Shown: in pieces, positions 44,616-54,018 of the stretch
Layout of the letters: every line of letters begins with the position of its first letter
Numbering within the stretch: position 1 is the first letter of the stretch
Origin: Pseudomonas jinjuensis
Lineage (GTDB): Bacteria; Pseudomonadota; Gammaproteobacteria; Pseudomonadales; Pseudomonadaceae
Direction: 5' to 3'
DNA length: 64,000 bases
Assembly (NCBI RefSeq): GCF_900103845.1
Contig: NZ_FNIJ01000006.1
Span: 62,001 to 126,000, forward strand
Translations under genes and position numbers: made by a program
Notes under the pieces: generated by a model
The model's input: only the letters and a program-made list of their open reading frames with translations
Database searches by the model: none
What the model was told of the DNA's origin: nothing

Positions 44616-45629
44616 ATGAAGAGCAAGCCCTGTCCACGCCCGATCCTGTACGGAACGCTGGCCGCCCTGCTGGTCGGCATGAGCCCCCAGGCTCTGGCCG
44701 CCGACGACGAGGTAACCCCCGACCAGGTGGTCGGCGCCTTCGAGAAGCTGTTCGGCGTGACCAAGGGCGAACGGCGCAACCACACCAAGGGCACCTGCGC
44801 GGTGGGCGAATTCGTCGGCCTGCCTGCGGCGGCGGATTACACGCGCTCGGCGATGTTCTCCGGCAAGCCGGTGCCGGTGGTGGCGCGCTTCTCCCTCGGC
44901 GGCGGCAACCCGAAGGCCTCGGACGCCGGCAAGAGCCCGCGCGGCATGGCCCTGGAATTCCGCCTGCCGGACAGCGCCCTGCAGCACATGACCATGCTCA
45001 ACGTCCCGGTGTTCGGTGCGGCGGTGCCGCAGACCTTCTTCGACCAGCTGCAGGCGCTGGTGCCCGATCCGCAGACCGGCAAGTCCGATCCGGAAAAGCT
45101 CAAGGCCTTCGCCGCCAGCCATCCGGACAGCCACGCCCTGGGCCAGTTCATGGCCAGCCACAACCCGCCGCCGAGCTACGCCAACGCCGCCTACTTCGGC
45201 ATCCACACCTTCAGGTTCACCAATGCCAGGGGCGAGGTCACACCGGTACGCTGGCGCTTCGTCCCGGCCGATGGCGAGAAGCAGCTGACCGCGGAGGAAA
45301 TGAAGACGCTGCCCGCCGACTTCCTCGAGAAGCGCCTGATCGAACGCGCCGGCCAGGGACCGATCAAGTGGGACATGTGGATCGCCGTCGGCCAGCCGGG
45401 CGATCCGCAGGACGACCCGACCAGATCCTGGCCGGACGACCGCAAGCAGGTGCAGCTCGGCACCCTGACGCTGACCCAGGCCATGCCACAGAAGGGCGCC
45501 GAGTGCGAGAAGATCAACTTCGACCCGATGGTGATGGCCGACGGCATCTCCGCTACCAACGACCCGGTCCTGCGCTTCCGCTCGCCGGCCTATGCGGTGT
45601 CCTTCGCCAAGCGGTTGAGTGGGCAGTAG
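44616..45629 (+). CDS. Periplasmic catalase-family peroxidase (mini-catalase)
   Basis: A 337-residue heme peroxidase of the short catalase-related group (SrpA-like). The signal peptide ends near ALA-AD (residue 29). The catalase core is recognisable: the distal His in RRNHTKGTCAVGEFVG (near residue 58), VARFSLGGGNPKASDAGKSP (near 90), RGMALEFRLPD and FRFTNARGEVTPVRWRFVP (near 205). It is far shorter than full catalases. I chose ATG 44616 behind AGAGGAG; a longer upstream frame would run through the dctA control region. It is divergent from dctA and precedes REP repeats. Confidence 0.85.
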   Translation: MKSKPCPRPILYGTLAALLVGMSPQALAADDEVTPDQVVGAFEKLFGVTKGERRNHTKGTCAVGEFVGLPAAADYTRSAMFSGKPVPVVARFSLGGGNPKASDAGKSPRGMALEFRLPDSALQHMTMLNVPVFGAAVPQTFFDQLQALVPDPQTGKSDPEKLKAFAASHPDSHALGQFMASHNPPPSYANAAYFGIHTFRFTNARGEVTPVRWRFVPADGEKQLTAEEMKTLPADFLEKRLIERAGQGPIKWDMWIAVGQPGDPQDDPTRSWPDDRKQVQLGTLTLTQAMPQKGAECEKINFDPMVMADGISATNDPVLRFRSPAYAVSFAKRLSGQ

Positions 45630-45654
45630 GAGACGCGGGAGCGTCGGGGGCGGC

Positions 45655-45778
45655 GTTCCCACGCAGGAGCGTGGGAACGATATGAAATCCGCGTTGCGCC
45701 AGGTCGCGGGCATGGCCCGCTCCTACAGTCGTGGCAACCGCATGCGCTTTCATGGTTCCCACGCAGGAGCGCGGGAAC
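45655..45778. repeat. REP cluster: two GTTCCCACGC hairpins flanking a GCGGGC unit
   Basis: GTTCCCACGC-agga-GCGTGGGAAC is at 45655-45678 and a near-copy (GTTCCCACGC-agga-GCGCGGGAAC) at 45755-45778, exactly 100 bases apart. GCGGGCATGGCCCGCTCCTAC lies between them at about 45706-45726. This fills most of the gap after the mini-catalase gene. Confidence 0.8.
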
Positions 45779-45941
45779 GATATGACTGCCTCGACCTGTA
45801 GGAACCATGCCCAGCCGCGTCGAACTGGCAGCGCGACATCTTCCCGTCTAGGCTCAAACGACGCACCCATGGGGTGCGGCCATAACTATCAAAAGCAACA
45901 CCGAACCGTGATTCAGCCTTGCTACCGCTCTCCCAGGGAGT

Positions 45942-45963
45942 GCATCGATCCATGAGTCGATGC
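45942..45963. promoter_or_regulatory. Dyad in the narK upstream region
   Basis: GCATCGA and TCGATGC form a perfect 7-base inverted repeat with an 8-base spacer, about 58 bases upstream of the narK start. It could be a regulator site or a leader hairpin. I found no good TTGAT-N4-ATCAA (Anr/Dnr) box in the 390 bases before narK, which is unexpected for a nar operon. Confidence 0.35.
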
Positions 45964-46020
45964 GGGAAGGTACCCGGCTGGTGAAAAAAGTCGCGTGACG
46001 CACCCAGGGGAAGAGTGCTC

Positions 46021-48669
46021 ATGACAACGAAGGTTCCAGCCCGTGACCAGTATCGGGCCCTTGGCCTCTCGACACTGGCCTTTACCCTCTGCTTTGCCGT
46101 CTGGACGCTGTTCTCGATCCTCGGCCTGCAGATCCGCGAAGAGTTCGGCCTGACCGACACCCAGCTCGGCCTGCTGATGGCCACGCCGGTGCTGACCGGT
46201 TCCGTCTCGCGGATCTTCCTTGGCCTGTGGACAGACCGCTACGGCGGACGCTGGGTGTTCGGCATCCTGATGCTGGCCTCCGCCGTCTGCGTGTACCTGC
46301 TGACCTTCGCCGACAGCTTCGCGATGCTGCTGGTGGCGGCGCTGGGCGTGGGTCTGGCGGGCGGCGGCTTCATCGTCGGCACGGCCTATACCGCCGCCTG
46401 GTTCGAGCCCGGCCGGCAGGGCACGGCGCTGGGCATCTTCGGCGCCGGCAACGTCGGCGCCGGCCTGACCAACCTCGCCGCCCCGCTCCTGCTGCTGGCC
46501 CTGGGCTGGCGCGGCGCCGCCCTGGTGTACGCGGCGGTGCTCGGCGCAATGGGCATCGGCTTCATCCTGTTCGCCAAGACCGATCCCCAGGCCGCTACCC
46601 GCCAGGCCCGCGCCATTCCGCTGGCCGAGCAACTGGCGCCGCTGACCGAACTGCGCGTCTGGCGCTTCTCGCTGTACTACTTCTTCGTCTTCGGCGCCTT
46701 CGTCGCCCTCGCGCTGTGGCTGCCGCACTACCTGATGGAGGTGTACGGCCTGGGCCTGGCCGCCGCCGGCACCATCGCCGCGCTCTACACGGTGCCGGCG
46801 TCGGTGTTCCGCATCCTCGGCGGCTGGCTGTCCGACCGCTACGGCGCGCGCAGGGTGATGTACTGGACCCTGGGCATATCGGCGCTGTGCACCTTCCTGC
46901 TCAGCTATCCGCCGACCCGCTACGCGGTCACCGGGATACGCAGCGAGATCGAGTTCTCGATGACCCTCGGCCTGGTCGGCTTCACCCTGGTCATCGCGGT
47001 GCTGGGCTTCTTCATGTCCCTGGGCAAGGCGGCGGTGTTCAAGCACATCCCCACCTACTACCCGAACCACGTCGGCGTGGTCGGTGGCCTGGTGGGCATG
47101 ATCGGCGGCCTCGGCGGCTTCCTGCTGCCGCTGACCTTCGGCATGCTCAACGACGTGGTCGGCATCTGGCAGAGCTGCTTCATGCTGCTGTTCCTGATCG
47201 CCGCCGGCGCCCTGCTGTGGATGCACTACGCGATCCGCATGGCCGAGCGCGTGGAATGGGCCGAGCACCTGGAATCCCGCGACCTGCCGGAACTGTCCAC
47301 GCCCAGCAGCTTCGTGCTGCGCGACTGGCATCCGGAGGACCCGGCGTTCTGGGCGGATACCGGCAAGCGCATCGCCACGCGCAACCTGTGGATCTCCATC
47401 CCCAACCTGCTGCTGGCGTTCGCCATCTGGATGGTCTGGTCGGTGGTGGTGGCCAAGCTGCCGCTGGCCGGCTTCGAGTACAGCGCCAACCAGCTGTTCT
47501 GGCTGGCCGCCCTGCCCGGCCTGTCCGGCGCCACCCTGCGCATCTTCTACAGCTTCATGGTGCCGATCTTCGGCGGCCGGCGCTGGACCGCGCTGTCCAC
47601 CGCCTCGCTGCTGGTGCCGGCGCTGTGGATCGGCTTCGCCGTGCAGAACCCGCAGACGTCCTACCTGGTGATGCTGATCCTGGCGCTGCTCTGCGGCCTG
47701 GGCGGCGGCAACTTCTCGTCGAGCATGGCGAACATCTCGTTCTTCTTCCCCAAACAGGCCAAGGGCGCCGCCATGGGGCTGAACGCCGGGCTGGGCAACC
47801 TGGGCGTGAGCGTCATGCAGTTCCTGGTGCCGCTGGCGATCACCATGACGGTGTTCGGCAGCCTCGGCGGCCCCCCTCAGATGACCACCGAGGGCACCCC
47901 GCTGTGGCTGCAGAACGCAGGCTTCATCTGGGTGCCATTCATCATCGTCGCCACCCTCGCCGCCTGGTTCGGGATGAACGACATCGCCAGCGCCAAGTCC
48001 TCGTTCGCCGACCAGATGGCGATCTTCAAGCGCAAGCACACCTGGCTGATGAGCGTGCTCTACACCGGCACCTTCGGCAGCTTCATCGGCTTCTCCGCCG
48101 GTTTCCCGCTGCTGGCCGGGCACCTGTTCCCCGGTGTCGACGTGCTCAAGTTCGCCTTCCTCGGCCCGCTGATCGGCGCCCTCAGCCGCGCCTTCTCCGG
48201 CGGCCTGGCGGATCGCTTCGGCGGCGGCCGGATCAGCCTCTGGGTATTCGTCGCCATGGCCGTGTGCGTCGGCGGCGTGCTGTTCTTCATCGCCGGCAAG
48301 GACCAGCCGGGCGCCTTCTGGGGCTTCCTGGTGGTGTTCCTGCTGCTGTTCTTCTTCTCCGGCGTGGGCAATGCCAGCACCACGCAGATGATCCCGGCGA
48401 TCTTCCGCAGCATGACGCCGCGCCTGTTCCCCAACCTGCCCGCCGAACAGCAGGCGCTGCAGAGCGAGAAGGAATCCGCCGCCGCGGTGGGCTTCATCTC
48501 GGCGGTGGCGGCCTACGGCGGCTTCTTCATTCCGAAGTCGTTCGGCAGTTCCTTCGACCTCACCGGGGGCCCCGAATGGGCGCTCTACGGCTTCATCCTG
48601 TTCTACCTGCTGTGCATCGTGCTGACCTGGTTCTTCTACACCCGCAGTAACGCCGAGGTGCGCTGCTAG
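46021..48669 (+). CDS. narK: Fused nitrate/nitrite transporter NarK (NarK1-NarK2 fusion)
   Basis: An 882-residue membrane protein made of two complete MFS nitrate/nitrite porters. The N-terminal half (about 1-400) carries the nitrate signature GLAGGGFIVGTAYTAAWFEP and is of the NarK1 (nitrate/proton symport) type. The C-terminal half (about 450-880) carries GLGGGNFSSSMANISFFFPK and is of the NarK2 (nitrate/nitrite exchange) type. About 24 membrane segments result. Such fusions are known in Paracoccus; P. aeruginosa has two separate genes. ATG 46021 has GGGGAAGAG ahead of it; a GTG two codons upstream is less likely. narG starts 31 bases downstream. Confidence 0.95.
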   Translation: MTTKVPARDQYRALGLSTLAFTLCFAVWTLFSILGLQIREEFGLTDTQLGLLMATPVLTGSVSRIFLGLWTDRYGGRWVFGILMLASAVCVYLLTFADSFAMLLVAALGVGLAGGGFIVGTAYTAAWFEPGRQGTALGIFGAGNVGAGLTNLAAPLLLLALGWRGAALVYAAVLGAMGIGFILFAKTDPQAATRQARAIPLAEQLAPLTELRVWRFSLYYFFVFGAFVALALWLPHYLMEVYGLGLAAAGTIAALYTVPASVFRILGGWLSDRYGARRVMYWTLGISALCTFLLSYPPTRYAVTGIRSEIEFSMTLGLVGFTLVIAVLGFFMSLGKAAVFKHIPTYYPNHVGVVGGLVGMIGGLGGFLLPLTFGMLNDVVGIWQSCFMLLFLIAAGALLWMHYAIRMAERVEWAEHLESRDLPELSTPSSFVLRDWHPEDPAFWADTGKRIATRNLWISIPNLLLAFAIWMVWSVVVAKLPLAGFEYSANQLFWLAALPGLSGATLRIFYSFMVPIFGGRRWTALSTASLLVPALWIGFAVQNPQTSYLVMLILALLCGLGGGNFSSSMANISFFFPKQAKGAAMGLNAGLGNLGVSVMQFLVPLAITMTVFGSLGGPPQMTTEGTPLWLQNAGFIWVPFIIVATLAAWFGMNDIASAKSSFADQMAIFKRKHTWLMSVLYTGTFGSFIGFSAGFPLLAGHLFPGVDVLKFAFLGPLIGALSRAFSGGLADRFGGGRISLWVFVAMAVCVGGVLFFIAGKDQPGAFWGFLVVFLLLFFFSGVGNASTTQMIPAIFRSMTPRLFPNLPAEQQALQSEKESAAAVGFISAVAAYGGFFIPKSFGSSFDLTGGPEWALYGFILFYLLCIVLTWFFYTRSNAEVRC

Positions 48670-48700
48670 CCGTAAGAGCCCCCAGCCAAGGAGGAGAAAC

Positions 48701-51700
48701 ATGAGCTTCTTCATCGACCGCCTGCGCTACCTGGTCAAGCGTCCGCCGGAATTCGCCGGCGGCCACGGCGAAACCCGCGACGAGAGCCGCGCCTGGGAGG
48801 ACGGCTACCGCCAGCGCTGGCAGTTCGACAAGATCGCCCGCTCCACCCACGGGGTGAACTGCACCGGTTCGTGCAGCTGGAAGATCTACGTGAAGAACGG
48901 CCTGGTGACCTGGGAAACCCAGCAGACCGACTACCCGCGCACCCGCCCCGACCTGCCCAACCACGAACCGCGCGGCTGCCCGCGCGGGGCCAGCTACTCC
49001 TGGTACCTGTACAGCGCCAACCGCCTGAAGTACCCGATGGTGCGCAAGGCGCTGGTGCAGCTGTGGCGCGAGGCGCTGGCGACCCACAGCGACCCGGTGG
49101 AGGCCTGGGCGAGCATCGTCGAGGACCCGCAGAAGGCCAGGCAGTACAAGTCCATCCGCGGCCGCGGCGGCTTCGTCCGCGCCGACTGGGACGAGATGCA
49201 GACGCTGGTCGCCGCCGCCAACGTCTACACCATCAAGCAGTACGGCCCGGACCGCGTCGCCGGCTTCTCGCCGATCCCGGCCATGTCGATGGTTTCCTAC
49301 GCCTCGGGCACCCGCTACCTGTCGCTGATCGGCGGGGTCTGCCTGAGCTTCTACGACTGGTACTGCGACCTGCCGCCGGCCTCGCCACAGGTGTGGGGCG
49401 AGCAGACCGACGTGCCCGAGTCCGCCGACTGGTACAACTCCGGCTACATCATCGCCTGGGGTTCCAACGTTCCGCAGACCCGCACCCCCGACGCGCACTT
49501 CTTCACCGAGGTGCGCTACAAGGGCACCAAGACCATCGCCATCACCCCGGACTACGCGGAGATTTCCAAGCTCTGCGACGAGTGGATGAGCGCCAAGCAG
49601 GGCACCGACTCGGCCCTTGCCATCGCCATGGGCCACGTGATCTTCAAGGAATTCCACCTTGAAAAGCCCAGCGCCTACTTCACCGACTACATCCGCCGCT
49701 ACACCGACATGCCGATCCTGGTGGAACTGGAGCAGCGCGAGGACGGCAGCCTGGTGCCGGGCAAGCAGCTGCGCGCCAGCGACTTCGACGGCAACCTCGC
49801 GCAGGCCAACAACCCCGAGTGGAAGACCGTCGCCTGGGATGAGCGCAGCGAGCGCCTGGTGGTGCCGCGCGGCTCCATCGGCTTCCGCTGGGGCGAAAGC
49901 GGCCACTGGAACCTGGAGCCGGTGGACGCCGACGGCCAGGAGGTCAGCCTGCGCCTGTCGCTGCTCGGCCACCACGACGAAGTGGCGCGGGTGGCCTTCC
50001 CCTACTTCGGCGGCATCGAGCGCAAGCACTTCCCCAATGTGCCGCTGCGCGACGTCATCTATCACCACGTGCCGGCCAGGCGCCTGAAACTGGCCGATGG
50101 CCGCGAGGTGCTGGCCGCCACGGTGTTCGACCTGACCGCCGCCAACTACGGCATCGACCGCGGCCTCGAAGCCACCGTCGGCGGCAGCGGCGCGGACGAC
50201 GGCGCAACCGCCTACGACCAGCTCAAGCCCTACACCCCGGCCTGGCAGGAGGCGATCACCGGAGTGCCGGCGGCGCAGATGATCCGCATCGCCCGCGAGT
50301 TCGCCGAGAACGCCGACAAGACCCACGGCCGCTCCATGATCATCGTCGGTGCCGGGATGAACCACTGGTACCACATGGACATGAACTACCGCGGGCTGAT
50401 CAACATGCTGATCCTCTGCGGTTGCATCGGCCAGAGCGGCGGCGGCTGGTCGCACTACGTCGGCCAGGAGAAGCTGCGCCCGCAGACCGGCTGGACGCCG
50501 CTGGCCTTCGCCCTGGACTGGCACCGCCCGCCGCGGCACATGAACGGCACCTCGTTCTTCTACAACCACTCCAGCCAGTGGCGCTACGAGAAGCTGGAGG
50601 TAAGCGAGCTGCTCTCCCCGCTGGCCCGCCCGCAGGACTTCAGCGGCAGCCTGGTGGACTTCAACGTGCGCGCCGAACGCATGGGCTGGCTGCCCTCCGC
50701 GCCGCAGCTGGGCATCAACCCGCTGCGCCTGGCCGCCGCCGCCCAGGCCGCCGGCAAGAGCACGGTGGACTATACCGTCGAGCAACTGAAGAGCGGCCAG
50801 TTGCGCTTCGCCGCCGAAGACCCGGACAACCCGCAGAACCATCCGCGCAACCTGTTCGTCTGGCGCTCCAATCTGCTCGGCTCCTCCGGCAAGGGCCACG
50901 AGTACATGCTCAAGTACCTGCTCGGCACCCGCAACGGCGTGCTCGGCAAGGACCTGGGCGTGTCCGGCAAGCAGAAGCCCGAGGAAGTGGTGTGGAAGGA
51001 CGACCCCATCGAGGGCAAGCTCGACCTGCTGGTGACCCTGGACTTCCGCATGTCCACCACCTGCCTGTACTCGGACGTGGTGCTGCCCACCGCCACCTGG
51101 TACGAGAAGGACGACCTCAACACCTCGGACATGCACCCCTTCATCCACCCGCTCACCGCCGCCACCGATCCGGCCTGGGAAGCGCGCAGCGACTGGCTGA
51201 TCTACGACGGCATCGCCCGCGCCTTCGCCCGCCTGTGCGTCGGCCACCTGGGCGAGGAGACTGACCTGGTGACCCTGCCGCTGCAGCACGACAGCCCCGG
51301 CGAGCTGGCCCAGCCCGAGGTGCGCGATTGGAAGAAGGGCGAGTGCGAACCGATCCCCGGCAAGACCATGCCCTCGCTCATCGAGGTCAAGCGCAACTAC
51401 CCGGAAACCTATGAGCGCTTCAGCTCCGTCGGCCCGCTGCTGGACAGCATCGGCAACGGCGGCAAGGGCATCGCCTGGCAGACCCAGGAGGAAGTCGACC
51501 TGCTCGGCAAGCTCAACTACCGCAAGCTCGACGGCTCCGCCGAGGGCCGGCCGAAGATCGCCTCGGCCATCGACGCGGCGGAAATGATCCTCGCCCTGGC
51601 GCCGGAAACCAACGGCCAGGTGGCGGTGAAGGCCTGGGCGGCGCTGTCCAAGGTCACCGGGCGCGACCACACCCACCTGGCGCGGCCCAAGGAAGAGGAG

Positions 51701-52465
51701 AAGATCCGCTTCCGCGACCTCGTCGCGCAGCCGCGCAAGATCATCTCCAGCCCCACCTGGTCGGGCCTGGAGGACGAGCACGTGAGCTACAACGCCTGCT
51801 ACACCAACGTCCACGAGCTGATCCCCTGGCGCACCGTCACCGGCCGCCAGCAGTTCTACCAGGACCACCCGTGGATGCGCGCCTTCGGCGAAAGCCTGAT
51901 GGTCTATCGCCCGCCGATCGACACCAAGGCCGCCGCCAGCGTCGCCGCGCCGAAGAGCAACGGCAACCCGGAGATCGCGCTGAACTGGATCACCCCGCAC
52001 CAGAAATGGGGCATCCACTCCACCTACAGCGACAACCTGCTGATGCAGACCCTGTCGCGCGGCGGGCCGATCGTGTGGATGTCCGAGGACGACGCGCGGG
52101 CCATCGGCGTGGTCGATAACGACTGGATCGAGCTGTACAACGCCAACGGCGCCATCGCCGCGCGGGCGGTGGTCAGCCAGCGGGTGCGGCCGGGCATGAC
52201 CATGATGTACCACGCCCAGGAACGCATCCTGAACATCCCGGGTTCCGAACTCACCGGCACCCGCGGCGGCATCCACAACTCGGTCACCCGCGTCTGTCCC
52301 AAGCCGACGCACATGATCGGCGGCTACGCCCAGCTTTCCTACGGGTTCAACTACTACGGCACCGTCGGCTCCAACCGCGACGAATTCGTCATCGTGCGCA
52401 AGATGCGCAACATCGACTGGCTCGACGGCGAAGGCAACGACTACCAGCAGGAGGCCGTGAAATGA
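48701..52465 (+). CDS. narG: Respiratory nitrate reductase alpha subunit NarG
   Basis: NarG is the molybdenum catalytic subunit of the membrane-bound, cytoplasm-facing nitrate reductase. The 1254-residue protein binds the FS0 4Fe-4S cluster through His and three Cys (STHGVNCTGSCSWKIYV near residue 50, then RGCPRGASYSW near 92) and bis-MGD further on, with the Asp Mo ligand expected in YNSGYIIAWGSNVPQTRTPD (near 246). Length and text are typical. The start is backed by AAGGAGGAG. Its stop overlaps narH (ATGA). It needs MoaA-derived cofactor. Confidence 0.98.
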   Translation: MSFFIDRLRYLVKRPPEFAGGHGETRDESRAWEDGYRQRWQFDKIARSTHGVNCTGSCSWKIYVKNGLVTWETQQTDYPRTRPDLPNHEPRGCPRGASYSWYLYSANRLKYPMVRKALVQLWREALATHSDPVEAWASIVEDPQKARQYKSIRGRGGFVRADWDEMQTLVAAANVYTIKQYGPDRVAGFSPIPAMSMVSYASGTRYLSLIGGVCLSFYDWYCDLPPASPQVWGEQTDVPESADWYNSGYIIAWGSNVPQTRTPDAHFFTEVRYKGTKTIAITPDYAEISKLCDEWMSAKQGTDSALAIAMGHVIFKEFHLEKPSAYFTDYIRRYTDMPILVELEQREDGSLVPGKQLRASDFDGNLAQANNPEWKTVAWDERSERLVVPRGSIGFRWGESGHWNLEPVDADGQEVSLRLSLLGHHDEVARVAFPYFGGIERKHFPNVPLRDVIYHHVPARRLKLADGREVLAATVFDLTAANYGIDRGLEATVGGSGADDGATAYDQLKPYTPAWQEAITGVPAAQMIRIAREFAENADKTHGRSMIIVGAGMNHWYHMDMNYRGLINMLILCGCIGQSGGGWSHYVGQEKLRPQTGWTPLAFALDWHRPPRHMNGTSFFYNHSSQWRYEKLEVSELLSPLARPQDFSGSLVDFNVRAERMGWLPSAPQLGINPLRLAAAAQAAGKSTVDYTVEQLKSGQLRFAAEDPDNPQNHPRNLFVWRSNLLGSSGKGHEYMLKYLLGTRNGVLGKDLGVSGKQKPEEVVWKDDPIEGKLDLLVTLDFRMSTTCLYSDVVLPTATWYEKDDLNTSDMHPFIHPLTAATDPAWEARSDWLIYDGIARAFARLCVGHLGEETDLVTLPLQHDSPGELAQPEVRDWKKGECEPIPGKTMPSLIEVKRNYPETYERFSSVGPLLDSIGNGGKGIAWQTQEEVDLLGKLNYRKLDGSAEGRPKIASAIDAAEMILALAPETNGQVAVKAWAALSKVTGRDHTHLARPKEEEKIRFRDLVAQPRKIISSPTWSGLEDEHVSYNACYTNVHELIPWRTVTGRQQFYQDHPWMRAFGESLMVYRPPIDTKAAASVAAPKSNGNPEIALNWITPHQKWGIHSTYSDNLLMQTLSRGGPIVWMSEDDARAIGVVDNDWIELYNANGAIAARAVVSQRVRPGMTMMYHAQERILNIPGSELTGTRGGIHNSVTRVCPKPTHMIGGYAQLSYGFNYYGTVGSNRDEFVIVRKMRNIDWLDGEGNDYQQEAVK

Positions 52466-54018
52466 AGATTCGCTCCCAGGTCGGCATGGTCCTGAACCTC
52501 GACAAGTGCATCGGCTGCCACACCTGCTCGGTCACCTGCAAGAACGTCTGGACCAGCCGCGAAGGCATCGAGTACGCCTGGTACAACAACGTCGAGACCA
52601 AGCCCGGCATCGGCTATCCCAAGGAATGGGAGAACCAGAAGAAATGGAACGGCGGCTGGGTGCGCAACGCCGACGGCACGATCAATCCGCGCATCGGCGG
52701 CAAGTGGCGGGTGCTGGCGAACATCTTCGCCAACCCCGACCTGCCGGAGATCGACGACTACTACGAACCCTTCACCTTCGACTACCAGAACCTGCACAGC
52801 GCCAAGCAGGGTGAGCACCAGCCGGTGGCGCGGCCGCGCTCGCTGATCAGCGGGGAGCGGATGAACAAGGTGGAATGGGGGCCGAACTGGGAAGAGCTGC
52901 TCGGCACCGAGTTCGCCAAGCGGCGCAAGGACATCAACTTCGAGCAGGTCCAGGCGGACATCTACGGGCAGTTCGAGAACACCTTCATGATGTACCTGCC
53001 GCGCCTCTGCGAGCACTGCCTGAACCCGGCGTGCGTGGCCTCCTGCCCGAGCGGCGCGATCTACAAGCGCGAGGAGGACGGCATCGTCCTCATCGACCAG
53101 GACAAGTGCCGCGGCTGGCGCATGTGCATCAGCGGCTGCCCGTACAAGAAGATCTATTACAACTGGAAGAGCGGCAAATCCGAGAAGTGCATCTTCTGCT
53201 ACCCGCGCATCGAGACCGGCCAGCCCACCGTCTGCTCGGAAACCTGCGTGGGCCGCATCCGCTACCTCGGCGTGCTGCTCTACGACGCCGACCGCATCGA
53301 GGAAGTGGCGGCATCGAAGGATGACCGCGACCTCTATCACCGCCAGTGCGAGATCTTCCTCGACCCCAACGATCCGGACGTGATCGCCCAGGCGCGCAAG
53401 GACGGCATCCCCGACAACGTGATCGCCGCCGCGCAAGCCTCGCCGGTGTACAAGCTGGCCATGGACTGGAAGCTGGCCCTGCCGCTGCACCCGGAATACC
53501 GCACCCTGCCGATGGTCTGGTACGTGCCGCCGCTCTCCCCCATCCAGTCCGCCGCCGAGGCCGGCCACGTGGAGTTCGACGGCGTCCTGCCGAAGGTCGA
53601 GTCGCTGCGGATTCCGGTGCGCTACCTGGCCAACATGCTCACCGCCGGCGAGGAAGAGCCGGTGGTGCTGGCGCTCAAGCGGCTGATGGCGATGCGCGTG
53701 TACATGCGCGCCAAGCACGTGGACGGCACCCTGAACACCGAAGTGCTGCAGCAGGTCGACCTGAGCCAGCGGCAGGTGGAAGAGATGTACCGCTACCTGG
53801 CGATCGCCAACTACGAGGACCGCTTCGTCATCCCCACCGGCCACCGCGAGCACCTTCCCGAGGCCTATGCCGAACGCTCCGGCTGCGGCTTCACCTTCGG
53901 CGACGGCTGCAATGGCGGCAACAGCCAGGTCAGCCTGTTCGGCGGGCGCAAGCAGACCACCACGCTGGTCAAGCCGGTGCAGACCTTCGACCCGGTGGAG
54001 GACAGCCGCCATGGGTAA
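52462..54018 (+). CDS. narH: Respiratory nitrate reductase beta subunit NarH
   Basis: NarH passes electrons from NarI hemes to NarG through three 4Fe-4S clusters and one 3Fe-4S cluster. The 518-residue protein has the four Cys groups: CIGCHTCSVTCK (residues 16-27), CEHCLNPACVASCPSGA (near 183), CRGWRMCISGC (near 217, with Trp in place of a Cys as needed for the 3Fe-4S cluster) and CIFCYPRIETGQPTVCSETC (near 244). It overlaps narG by four bases and narJ by eight. Confidence 0.98.
   Translation: MKIRSQVGMVLNLDKCIGCHTCSVTCKNVWTSREGIEYAWYNNVETKPGIGYPKEWENQKKWNGGWVRNADGTINPRIGGKWRVLANIFANPDLPEIDDYYEPFTFDYQNLHSAKQGEHQPVARPRSLISGERMNKVEWGPNWEELLGTEFAKRRKDINFEQVQADIYGQFENTFMMYLPRLCEHCLNPACVASCPSGAIYKREEDGIVLIDQDKCRGWRMCISGCPYKKIYYNWKSGKSEKCIFCYPRIETGQPTVCSETCVGRIRYLGVLLYDADRIEEVAASKDDRDLYHRQCEIFLDPNDPDVIAQARKDGIPDNVIAAAQASPVYKLAMDWKLALPLHPEYRTLPMVWYVPPLSPIQSAAEAGHVEFDGVLPKVESLRIPVRYLANMLTAGEEEPVVLALKRLMAMRVYMRAKHVDGTLNTEVLQQVDLSQRQVEEMYRYLAIANYEDRFVIPTGHREHLPEAYAERSGCGFTFGDGCNGGNSQVSLFGGRKQTTTLVKPVQTFDPVEDSRHG

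Noticed and set aside
45630..46020. Anr/Dnr box before narK
   Set aside because: I looked for TTGAT-N4-ATCAA and found only unpaired half-sites (for example ATCAA near 45893). I do not report a site.
45922..52312. Very long antisense reading frames (over 900 and 1200 codons) opposite narK and narG
   Set aside because: They are shadows of high-GC third positions on the opposite strand of strongly supported genes. Their translations are low-complexity (rich in Gly, Ala, Arg, His, Gln) and carry no domain text.
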